NCBI GenBank assembly: GCA_965660945.1
Contig: CBFIBS010000031.1
Span: 1-11,779, forward strand
DNA length: 11,779 nucleotides
Reading direction: 5' to 3'
Origin: UBA7985 sp002711265
Lineage (GTDB): Bacteria; Pseudomonadota; Alphaproteobacteria; UBA7985
Shown piece by piece: positions 6,159 through 11,779 of the stretch. Numbering within the stretch: the first letter of the stretch is position 1; every line of letters starts with the position of its first letter. The notes under the pieces are model-generated. The model saw only the letters and a list, made by a program, of their open reading frames with translations, did no database searches and was not told the origin of the DNA. The position numbers were made by a program, and so were the translations under genes.

Positions 6159-6311
6159 TTACTTTCCGGTGCGCGTAGCGCGGTCACGCTTGCCGATGTT
6201 GAACAGCGACGCAACACCAGCGCGGATCGCTTCACTGCGCAGCTCGCGAGCACGGCGCTCATAGGACTGGAGTTCGGAGTAGGTAACAAAGCCTTCGTTG
6301 CGGATGCTCAT
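6159..6311 (-). CDS. Conserved-looking 50-residue small protein
   Basis: The minus strand encodes a 50-residue protein beginning MSIRNEGFVTYSELQSYERR. A basic amphipathic helix follows (RRARELRSEAIRAGVASLF), ending NIGKRDRATRTGK and TAA. A textbook AAGGA (6321-6325) lies 9 nt before the ATG, and a hairpin terminator lies downstream. The composition and the R-x-x-E-A-x-R-x-x-x-(hydrophobic) helix recall the DUF1127/YjiS-like and similar small proteins frequent in alphaproteobacteria. That relation is inferred from appearance, not shown. DUF1127-type proteins have been tied to RNA and phosphate metabolism. It is transcribed divergently from the LysR gene at 6580 and may be under its control. 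Confidence 0.75.
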   Translation of the reverse strand: MSIRNEGFVTYSELQSYERRARELRSEAIRAGVASLFNIGKRDRATRTGK

Positions 6312-6421
6312 GGTTCGGTTTCCTTTGTGATGCCCGGGATCCTGGCCTGGTGGTGCAGGCTATGGAGGGGACCCCGGACGGATTGTTCTTTGGCGTCGAT
6401 CAAAATGGTTGAAGAGACAGT

Positions 6422-6473
6422 CGTTGCGCCGATCCCATCGATGGTGGGAGGGAGGAGGAAGACCGGCGCAACG
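6422..6473. repeat. 10-bp inverted repeat enclosing a 10-bp palindrome
   Basis: CGTTGCGCCG (6422-6431) and CGGCGCAACG (6464-6473) are perfect inverted copies 32 bases apart. Between them lies the palindrome CCATCGATGG (6435-6444). The element sits in the divergent region between the 50-aa gene and the second LysR gene, so it could be an operator or a folded leader element. Confidence 0.45.
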
Positions 6474-6496
6474 CCGTCGTGAACAATACAAAACCA

Positions 6497-6524
6497 TATT
6501 ATCAACGCAAAAATTCTTGAGAAT
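6497..6524 (+). promoter_or_regulatory. Possible -10 box and operator for second LysR gene
   Basis: TATTAT at 6497-6502 differs from the -10 consensus at one position; no good -35 was found. Eleven bases later, ATTCT-TG-AGAAT (6513-6524) is a perfect short inverted repeat that would overlap the transcription start region, a reasonable place for autoregulation by the LysR protein. Confidence 0.33.
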
Positions 6525-6567
6525 ATGCCGTGAATCACTAGGTTCTTTGCATGAAATGCACAGATAC

Positions 6568-6571
6568 AGGA
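6568..6571 (+). promoter_or_regulatory. Shine-Dalgarno site that decides the second LysR start
   Basis: AGGA, 8 nt before GTG at 6580. The start it selects gives the standard LysR N-terminus, unlike the longer open frame reaching back to 6409. Confidence 0.65.
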
Positions 6572-6579
6572 ACTCGATC

Positions 6580-7512
6580 GTGGATACCCTGACGTCGATG
6601 AAGGTTTTTCACACGGCCGTCACCAACGGCAGCTTCTCCGAGGCCGGGCGGGTTCTGGGCATGGCACCCTCGAGCGTTTCGCGGCAAATCAGTGCGCTGG
6701 AAGATCACCTCGGCGTGCAGCTGCTCAACCGCTCCACCCGGCAGCTACACCTGACCGAGGCCGGTGAGACCTACCACGACCGGGTCATCAACATCCTGCA
6801 GTCGGTCGAGGACGCCGCTGTTGCCGTTACCGAACTGGAGAGCCGGCCGCGCGGGCTGTTGCGGATCAACGTGCCCGTGACGTTCGGCCGCCGCCACGTA
6901 GCGCCGTTCTTTGCCGCCTTCATGCAGGCCTACCCCGAGGTCGAGATCGAAGCGACCATGACCGACAACCTCGTCAACATCATTGAGGAAGGCGCCGACC
7001 TCGTCATCCGGATCGGCGAGCTGCAGGACAGCAGCCTGATCGCGCGCAAGTTGGCGCCCAACAAGCGGGTTATTGCAGCGTCGCCAGAGTATCTCGAGCG
7101 CTACGGTGAACCATTGACGCCCTCTGATCTGGCCGACCACGTGGCCCTGACCTACCGCCGTCAGGCCGGCCCGGACATCTTTCACTTTGATGGACCGCGT
7201 GGGGTCGAGCACGTGCGGATGCGGTCGATCCTGCACGTGAACAATGGCGAAGCGATTGTTCCGGCGGCGCGGGCGGGGCTGGGGCTGGTGCTGCTGCCAA
7301 CCTATGTCGTGGGCCGCGACATCCAGATGGGACGCCTGCGGCCGGTCATGACTGATTTTCTGGCCTCGCCGACGGCGCTGGATACGGGGATTTACGCCAT
7401 GTATCCACCAAACCGGCACCTCTCCCCCAAGGTTCGGGCCTTCGTCGACTTTCTACTTGAGCGCTATGGTTCGCCGCCGTACTGGGACGTGGCTGACCCC
7501 AGCCACGACTAA
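6580..7512 (+). CDS. LysR-family transcriptional regulator (CrgA-like subgroup)
   Basis: A 310-residue regulator. The winged helix-turn-helix covers residues 1-60: (V)DTLTSMKVFHTAVTNGSFSE, then LGMAPSSVSRQISALEDHLG and LLNRSTRQLHLTEAGE. The effector domain starts at about residue 85 with GLLRINVPVTFGRRHVAPFF and continues with EGADLVIRIGELQDSSLIAR and AARAGLGLVLLPTYVVG. This pattern is typical of the large CrgA/AphB-like LysR subgroup, which often controls a divergent gene. GTG at 6580 is chosen because it gives the usual family length and has a clear AGGA. An in-frame ATG at 6556 (8 residues longer) is possible; the frame back to 6409 crosses the promoter-like AT-rich stretch and looks untranslated. 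The divergent neighbour is the 50-residue gene. Confidence 0.93.
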   Translation: MDTLTSMKVFHTAVTNGSFSEAGRVLGMAPSSVSRQISALEDHLGVQLLNRSTRQLHLTEAGETYHDRVINILQSVEDAAVAVTELESRPRGLLRINVPVTFGRRHVAPFFAAFMQAYPEVEIEATMTDNLVNIIEEGADLVIRIGELQDSSLIARKLAPNKRVIAASPEYLERYGEPLTPSDLADHVALTYRRQAGPDIFHFDGPRGVEHVRMRSILHVNNGEAIVPAARAGLGLVLLPTYVVGRDIQMGRLRPVMTDFLASPTALDTGIYAMYPPNRHLSPKVRAFVDFLLERYGSPPYWDVADPSHD

Positions 7513-7586
7513 GGGGTTCAGGGTGGCGCCGACTGGACCGAACCGCGCTTCGCGCGGCCCGGCCCAGCGTCGCGCAGCAAAACGGA

Positions 7587-7609
7587 CACGTTGAGCGCCG
7601 CTCAACGTG
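7587..7609. repeat. Perfect 23-bp palindrome
   Basis: Arms CACGTTGAGCG and CGCTCAACGTG, 11 bp each, around a single central C. This is the most perfect inverted repeat in the window. Its core, GTTGAGCG, recurs at 7758-7765 and 7821-7828, so it belongs to the same repeat family as those copies. As RNA it would form a hairpin followed by a moderately T-rich stretch. Confidence 0.75.
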
Positions 7610-7757
7610 ACGACTTCCTCTTAAGTTTCGCGTGGGAGGGCCGAAGGCTGCGAACCGGCCAAGGCCCGAGCGCGCCACCTAACCGCTAACACTCAAAATG
7701 CTCAGCTTTGAGGGCTGTTGGCGTGAAGAGACCCTCCGCGCCCAATGGCGACACCGT

Positions 7758-7828
7758 GTTGAGCGCAAAGTCAAAGCATCGCTCAAAGCCCTTCGACAGG
7801 CTCAGGATAAACTCCGCCCTGTTGAGCG
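7758..7828. repeat. REP-like intergenic element (tgagcctgtcgaagg type)
   Basis: GTTGAGCG occurs at 7758-7765 and 7821-7828, and its inverse CGCTCAA at 7780-7786. In between is CCCTTCGACAGGCTCAGGAT (7789-7808). From memory, the core cttcgacaggctcagg (inverse cctgagcctgtcgaag) is a widespread extragenic repeat in many bacterial genomes. GCTCAA (7781-7786) and TTGAGC (7822-7827) frame it as terminal inverted arms. Function is unknown; such elements are often moved by REP-associated transposases or act as transcript 3' hairpins. Confidence 0.55.
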
Positions 7829-7853
7829 TAACCGCCCGGGTACCGCCACAGAG

Positions 7854-8900
7854 TCAAAGCCGCCCCAACGCCACCCGCCAGTCCTCATCCGAGCGGGCGA
7901 CCGCCTCCATCGCCCGCATGAACCGACGCAAGTCACCACCAAACCGCCCATACAGCACCGCCTCGAGCATCGGGCGCGCATCCTCATAGGTACCCACCGA
8001 TACAAGATGTGCATTGTTCAAGTCCTGGGCGAAAAACCGGTCGTAGTTATAAGCGCCAAAACCCGGCCGCGCCGCCGCATAGTTCGCCCTCAGCCGTTCG
8101 AAAGCAGCGGCCTTGGCCTGCAGGCGTATGGCGGGCGACACCTCCCTGGCAGCGTAGATCTCGGACAGCTCTGAACGCGCAGCCTCGATCAGATCGAAGA
8201 ACAATGCCCGCGCCGCCGCCCGCTCATCGAAAAACGTCGCCAGCTGATCATCCGCCACCCCTCGCTCCGCCCAGAACGCCCGCACCAGCGCAAAGGCCAC
8301 AGTGTTTGCCAGCGCTTCGTTGAAGTCAGCATCACCGGGCCGGTAGACCGTGTTGTGTACACTTTCGTGGATCACCAGCTCGACCAACGCTGTTCGGCTC
8401 CGGTCCAGCGCCGGCGACGCAATCGGATCGGGGAACCAGCCCAGCGTCGCGTAGGCGTCGACCGGGCCCAGACTGACATCCTGACCCCTCCCCCGGGCCT
8501 GGGCCGCAAAAGCCTCCGCCCTCGCCTCGTCAAAGAATCCCTGATAGGGAACACAGCCTGCGATCGGCCAGCAGCGCTGGATCGGCCGCAGCGCCAGCGG
8601 TTCAGCCCGAAACACCGTCCAGACTGTCGCCTCCCGGTCCAGCGCCGCGTAGGTCCGATAGCTGCGACCGACGTCTAGCCCCCAGTAGGCCGCGAAGGCC
8701 GCAGCATCCCGGACCAGCGCCAGCTTCTCCGCCGTCTCTGCCGATGTCCCGGGGTCGGCGATTGCGCGCTCGATCGGCACCGCACGGGTCAGCAGGTCAC
8801 CCTGCCCCAACGCCACGTGCAGCAGGTAGGGCTGACAGCCTGTCAGGCTCAGCATCGCCAGCCCTGCTGCCGCCACGCGGGCAAAGAATGTGAGTCCCAT
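7854..8900 (-). CDS. Putative lipoprotein aminopeptidase (COG4324/PF10023 type)
   Basis: A 348-residue zinc metallopeptidase anchored as a lipoprotein. The N-terminus MGLTFFARVAAAGLAMLSLTGC is a type II signal peptide with lipobox L-T-G-C (Cys22 lipidated), followed by Gln, which usually directs export to the outer membrane. The zinc site is VELVIHESVHNTVY, HExxH at residues 178-182, with the third ligand probably Glu195 in FNEALA. This arrangement is characteristic of the predicted aminopeptidase family COG4324. GGCQPYL-type N-termini and the following YLLHVALGQGDLL also match that family as I recall it. The frame extends to GTG at 8945, but that would put its start 8 bases from the opposing frame and bury the signal peptide, so 8900 is chosen. 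The substrate is unknown. Confidence 0.88.
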   Translation of the reverse strand: MGLTFFARVAAAGLAMLSLTGCQPYLLHVALGQGDLLTRAVPIERAIADPGTSAETAEKLALVRDAAAFAAYWGLDVGRSYRTYAALDREATVWTVFRAEPLALRPIQRCWPIAGCVPYQGFFDEARAEAFAAQARGRGQDVSLGPVDAYATLGWFPDPIASPALDRSRTALVELVIHESVHNTVYRPGDADFNEALANTVAFALVRAFWAERGVADDQLATFFDERAAARALFFDLIEAARSELSEIYAAREVSPAIRLQAKAAAFERLRANYAAARPGFGAYNYDRFFAQDLNNAHLVSVGTYEDARPMLEAVLYGRFGGDLRRFMRAMEAVARSDEDWRVALGRL

Positions 8901-8961
8901 GAGCCTGTTGTGCTCCCCAGGTTGGAGCCCTTGTGATATCGACACCTTAGCCTGTGAACAC

Positions 8962-8966
8962 GAGGA
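8962..8966 (+). promoter_or_regulatory. Shine-Dalgarno site that decides the HD hydrolase start
   Basis: GAGGA, 8 nt before ATG at 8975; it lies inside the longer open frame that begins at GTG 8954, arguing against that start. Confidence 0.65.
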
Positions 8967-8974
8967 CGCAATCC

Positions 8975-9553
8975 ATGGACCGAGCGTGGCAACGGATGCT
9001 GTCGGGTCGACGGCTCGACCTGCTGGACCCCTCCCCCTTCGACGTCGAACTCGACGACATCGCCCACGGCCTGTCGCGGGTCGCCCGCTGGAACGGTCAG
9101 ACGGTCGGGGCGCATCCCTTCAGCGTCGCCCAGCACTCGATCCTCGTGCTCGACCTGTACAGGGCGTCTCACCCCACTGCCGGCGCGGCGGAACAGCTTT
9201 ACTGCCTGCTCCACGATGCAGCAGAATACGTCATCGGGGACCTTATCTCCCCGTTCAAGGCTGCGGTCGGGCTGGACTACAAGGCGCTCGAACGACGGCT
9301 GGAAGCCGCCATTCACCTGCGCTTCGGCCTTCCGGCGCAGCCGGACGACGCCCTGCGCCGCGCGATCAAGGCTGCGGACATCGAAGCCGCCTACTGGGAA
9401 GCAACTTTGCTCGCGGGCTTTGACGAAACCGAGGCGGCGCTCTACTTCGGTAAGCGACCGGCGCCGCAAGGCCCGAAACTCGTCGCGAAGGACGCGAGCA
9501 AGGCCAAGGCCGACTTTGTGGACCGGTTCAGCGCACTGCTGGACCCGGTCTGA
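8975..9553 (+). CDS. HD-domain nucleotide phosphohydrolase (YfbR-like)
   Basis: A 192-residue cytoplasmic hydrolase of the HD superfamily. The alphaproteobacterial-type N-terminus, MDRAWQRMLSGRRLDLLDPS, is followed by the metal-binding residues: His54 in VAQHSILV, His80-Asp81 in LLHDAAEYVIGDL, and Asp135 in KAADIEAAYWEA. This is the H...HD...D set that E. coli YfbR, a 5'-deoxynucleotidase, uses to bind its metal. Dephosphorylation of nucleotides is therefore the best guess, but substrates of this subgroup are not fixed. The helix IKAADIEAAYWEATLLAGF is typical. ATG at 8975 is chosen over GTG 8954 for its ribosome site. The antiporter gene follows after 38 bases, probably in one operon, and the divergent lipoprotein gene shares the 74-base upstream region. 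Confidence 0.9.
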   Translation: MDRAWQRMLSGRRLDLLDPSPFDVELDDIAHGLSRVARWNGQTVGAHPFSVAQHSILVLDLYRASHPTAGAAEQLYCLLHDAAEYVIGDLISPFKAAVGLDYKALERRLEAAIHLRFGLPAQPDDALRRAIKAADIEAAYWEATLLAGFDETEAALYFGKRPAPQGPKLVAKDASKAKADFVDRFSALLDPV

Positions 9554-9591
9554 GACCGCGCGTCCTACCGACACTGACCGAGGACAAGACC

Positions 9592-10914
9592 GTGACCAGC
9601 CTACTCGATATCCCTGCTATCCTGCTCGGTCTTGCCGCTCTGTTCGGTGCGCTGAACTACTGGTTCGTCAAGCTGCCCCACACCATCGGTCTGGTGGTGA
9701 TCGCGCTGGTGGCCAGCCTCGCCGTGGTCGGCCTCGACCTCGTTGTTCCCGCGCTGGGTCTGAGTGCCCGGGTCAACGGTTTCCTCGAGAGCCTCGATTT
9801 CAACGTCACCCTGATGCAGGGCATGCTGTCGTTCCTGTTGTTTGCCGGTGCTCTGCACGTCGACCTGGGCCAGCTTCTGGCGCGCAAATGGACCATTCTG
9901 GTGCTGGCAAGCTTCGGGGTGGTGCTGTCCTCGCTGATCATCGGTGGCGGATTCTGGCTAACGGCGACGGCACTGGGGCTGAGCCTGCCGCTGATCGTCT
10001 GTCTGGTGCTGGGGGTCATCGTCACCCCGACCGACCCGGTGGCGGTGCTGGGCCTGCTCAAGACGCTCAAGGTCCCCGCCCACCTCAAGGCCAAGATCGC
10101 CGGTGAGAGCCTGTTCAACGACGGGGTCGCCGTGGTGCTGTTCAGCATCGTGGTGCTGCTCGCCTTCGGTGGTTACGGCGCGCAGGGCGCAGAAGGCAGT
10201 CATGGGGCCGAGGGTGACCACGGCGCAGGCGGCGGTTCGCTGACCTTGAGCTACGGCCTGTGGCTGTTTGCCAAGGAAGCCATTGGCGGCGGCCTGCTCG
10301 GGCTGGTGGGCGGCCTGATCGCGTTCTGGGTCATCCGCCGCATCGACGATCACGTGCTCGAAGTCATCGTCACGCTTGCGCTGGTGACTGGCGCCTACTC
10401 GATCGCGCTGCATCTTCACCTCTCCGGGCCAATCGCCATGGTGATCGCCGGACTGCTGATCGGCAACCAGGGTACGGCGCTGGCCATGTCCGACAAGACC
10501 CGCGACCATCTGGAAAAATTCTGGGAGCTGATCGACGAAATCCTGAACTCGGTGCTGTTCCTGCTGATCGGGCTGGAGATCGTCTTCATTCTGCAGAACG
10601 CCGGCAGCGGCGTGTCTTTACCAGTGATCATCGTACTGGTGGTGGTGGTGATCCTGCTGTCCGTCGGCGCCCGGTTCACGGCGATCTTCCTGCCCTTGCA
10701 GGTCAAGGCCCTGAACAGTGAGGTCAGCCGTGGCACGGTACCGATCCTGACCTGGGCCGGGATCCGCGGCGGTATTTCCGTGGCGCTGGCACTGTCCCTG
10801 CCCGAGAGCCCCGAGCGCGGCCTGCTGCTGTTGGTCACGTACTGTGTGGTGCTGTTCTCCGTGATCGTGCAGGGCCTGACGGTCGAGCGGGTGATCAAGC
10901 GCTACTTCCCCTGA
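9592..10914 (+). CDS. CPA1-family Na+(K+)/H+ antiporter
   Basis: A 440-residue inner-membrane exchanger with about 12-13 hydrophobic segments. The hallmarks are all present: TPTDPVAV (Thr147-Asp148) in the crossed helix, GESLFNDGVAVVLF with the Asn176-Asp177 ion site, FWELIDEILNSVLFLLIGLE, and WAGIRGGISVALALSLP with Arg392. This is the NhaP/SOD2-like pattern of electroneutral sodium-proton exchange, serving pH and salt homeostasis. Between residues about 195 and 215 is a hydrophilic loop of GAEG-SHGAEG-DHGAGGG repeats with two His, unusual in base composition and perhaps pH-sensing (inference). The start is GTG with GAGGA at 9580-9584 (7-nt spacer). There is no large C-terminal cytoplasmic domain. 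It probably shares a transcript with the HD hydrolase. Confidence 0.95.
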   Translation: MTSLLDIPAILLGLAALFGALNYWFVKLPHTIGLVVIALVASLAVVGLDLVVPALGLSARVNGFLESLDFNVTLMQGMLSFLLFAGALHVDLGQLLARKWTILVLASFGVVLSSLIIGGGFWLTATALGLSLPLIVCLVLGVIVTPTDPVAVLGLLKTLKVPAHLKAKIAGESLFNDGVAVVLFSIVVLLAFGGYGAQGAEGSHGAEGDHGAGGGSLTLSYGLWLFAKEAIGGGLLGLVGGLIAFWVIRRIDDHVLEVIVTLALVTGAYSIALHLHLSGPIAMVIAGLLIGNQGTALAMSDKTRDHLEKFWELIDEILNSVLFLLIGLEIVFILQNAGSGVSLPVIIVLVVVVILLSVGARFTAIFLPLQVKALNSEVSRGTVPILTWAGIRGGISVALALSLPESPERGLLLLVTYCVVLFSVIVQGLTVERVIKRYFP

Positions 10915-10994
10915 CACCGCAGCGGCTGACGGGCAGTGGCGCGACCGCCGGAGCACAGTGGCGTCACCGCGTCATGTCACCGGGGTCTAAGGGC

Positions 10995-11024
10995 TTGAAG
11001 CCGGACGCGCTCTGGGGATACAAG
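10995..11024 (+). promoter_or_regulatory. Possible promoter of tRNA-Thr
   Basis: TTGAAG at 10995-11000 and TACAAG at 11019-11024, 18 bases apart, each match the sigma-70 consensus at 4 of 6 positions. A GC-rich discriminator follows, and transcription would start a few bases before the tRNA, as is usual for stable RNA genes. The 120 bases between the antiporter stop and the tRNA hold nothing else except two CAGTGGCG copies (10934-10941, 10956-10963). Confidence 0.4.
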
Positions 11025-11034
11025 GTCGGCCGGT

Positions 11035-11110
<76 letters not shown>

Positions 11111-11536
11111 CCTTTCCTCACCAGACCTTGGTATAAGTCACTGTTTTGAAGTCATTTTTATGTCTCAGGCTCACTCGCGCACCCCAAAAATCGGGTAGAA
11201 ATGGCGCCTGAAGCTTGTTTAGCCGACGCAAACCTCCGCAGATCTGACGCGGACAAAAGAACCACACCTCCACGGACAGTCGTCAGCCGAGGGGGTGCGG
11301 AAATGTTGAGGTAGCGGGAGACCTGACGCCTCGCCCATCAAAGCGATTTCCCACGATGTTTCGGAGGCTGTCTGATCTTCGGAACCTGAAGCGTGAAGGG
11401 GGATCTGGCCGGGCCCAGTACCCGCCTTTATGGCCCTCAACTTAGCCTCTCCGTTAATTGAAACATTTTCGCAATGCCGTCGCAATAATTGGCCTGCTCC
11501 ATCGTCTTCCGCAAAACTCCGGAAAAGGACCAAAAA
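11111..11536. other. Lower-GC stretch without a convincing gene
   Basis: The 426 bases after the tRNA are visibly less GC-rich than the rest of the window. A 104-codon open frame on the minus strand (11219-11533) has no recognisable features and is not called. Near the right end, AATAAT (11484-11489) resembles a -10 box, with TTGAAA (11458-11463) upstream; the 20-base spacing is too long for a good promoter. A short TTCCG/CGGAA inverted repeat lies at 11507-11524, just before the ribosome site of the next gene. Confidence 0.5.
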
Positions 11537-11779
11537 ATGCTTAAGCCTATCAGATCGGTAGCGTTGTCAGCGCTCGTGCTTGCTGGCTTATCAACTGCCG
11601 CTTATGCGCAGCAGTTCATTGTTACTTCGGCGTCAAATAGGGGCGATGGCACACTGCGGCATGCTCTTTCTTTGGCAACGGCAGGCGAGGTTGATCGTAT
11701 CGTTGTTGCAACTGAGCGTGACATCAAAATTAAAAACGGACTCTCCTACGGTGGTAGCCAATCGCTTAGTATCGTGGGC
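11537..11779 (+). CDS. Secreted protein, probably right-handed beta-helix/adhesin-like, 3' end cut by window edge
   Basis: The first 81 residues of a secreted protein. It has a clear Sec signal peptide (MLKPIRSVALSALVLAGLST-AAYA, cleavage before Gln25), then FIVTSASNRGDGTLRHALSL. The pattern T-(x)n-GDGTLRHAL resembles the capping segment that opens parallel beta-helix surface proteins and autotransporter-like or polymorphic outer-membrane proteins (often CSLR-AI or GSLRQAI). The following IVVATERDIKIKNGLSYGGSQSLSIVG fits short beta-helix rungs. AAGGA at 11525-11529 is 7 nt before the ATG. GC content looks lower than in upstream genes, consistent with acquired DNA. How it is anchored, and its total size, cannot be seen. 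Confidence 0.72.
   Translation, partial: MLKPIRSVALSALVLAGLSTAAYAQQFIVTSASNRGDGTLRHALSLATAGEVDRIVVATERDIKIKNGLSYGGSQSLSIVG

Larger units (their letters stand above)
7513..7853. other. Repeat-rich intergenic stretch
   Basis: These 341 bases between convergent genes contain no convincing gene but many inverted repeats. There is a CCGCGC-TTC-GCGCGG hairpin at 7543-7557, the 23-bp palindrome at 7587-7609, and a cluster of GTTGAGCG/CGCTCAA copies up to 7828. No U-rich terminator is evident; these hairpins may serve that role for the two converging transcripts. Confidence 0.6.

Noticed and set aside
6092..6482. Longer frames on both strands over the 50-residue gene
   Set aside because: Both lack motifs and sensible ribosome sites and overlap the better-supported small gene and its promoter.
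6409..6579. 57-residue extension of the second LysR protein
   Set aside because: It runs through inverted repeats and an AT-rich promoter-like region, is Arg/Gly-rich, and would precede the normal LysR N-terminus; GTG 6580 has a better ribosome site.
7543..7557. CCGCGC-TTC-GCGCGG hairpin as a terminator of the second LysR gene
   Set aside because: No U run follows on either strand, so it is noted only as a hairpin in the intergenic entry.
7698..8174. 158-codon plus-strand frame
   Set aside because: It spans the repeat cluster and then runs antisense to the lipoprotein aminopeptidase.
11219..11533. 104-codon minus-strand frame after the tRNA
   Set aside because: No recognisable motif, no clear ribosome site, and it would run back-to-back from the ribosome site of the secreted protein; left uncalled, though a decayed gene is possible.

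Overview
The window looks like ordinary chromosome of a GC-rich proteobacterium, most likely an alphaproteobacterium. The HD hydrolase beginning MDRAWQRMLSGRRLDLLDPS is of a type I associate with that class, codon third positions are GC-rich, and a tRNA-Thr and several housekeeping-type genes are present. The genus cannot be read from the sequence.

Layout, left to right. (1) 1-2025: a luciferase-like flavin oxidoreductase (minus strand, running off the left edge) is transcribed divergently from a LysR regulator, across a 235-base AT-rich region with operator-like repeats. (2) 2013-2908, minus: a GNAT-fold acetyltransferase with a degenerate CoA loop, translationally coupled (ATGA) to a small helical protein of unknown function. 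(3) 2909-4075: a leader region with hairpins, a secreted amino-acid-binding protein with no permease beside it, and a strong UUCG-loop terminator. (4) 4137-5996, minus: an EamA/DMT membrane transporter, a candidate 27-codon ORF carrying an 18-bp palindrome, and a YigZ/IMPACT protein starting at TTG. (5) 6013-7512: a 50-aa conserved-looking small protein (minus) followed by a hairpin terminator, divergent from a second LysR regulator. (6) 7513-7853: a repeat-rich intergenic stretch, including a perfect 23-bp palindrome and a tgagcctgtcgaagg-type repeat. (7) 7854-10914: a lipoprotein aminopeptidase (minus) divergent from a probable two-gene operon of an HD-domain nucleotide hydrolase and a CPA1 Na+/H+ antiporter. 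(8) 11035-11779: tRNA-Thr(UGU), then visibly lower GC, about 425 bases without a convincing gene, and the start of a secreted beta-helix-type protein that runs off the right edge.

The genes do not form one pathway. The local units are LysR/oxidoreductase, GNAT/small protein, HD hydrolase/antiporter and LysR/50-aa protein. No CRISPR array, transposase, phage gene or recognisable defence system is visible. The observations most worth following are the coupled GNAT pair, the unannotated 50-aa gene, the small ORF/palindrome before yigZ, the repeat cluster at 7587-7828 with a partial copy inside yigZ, and a possible island boundary at the 3' end of the tRNA.
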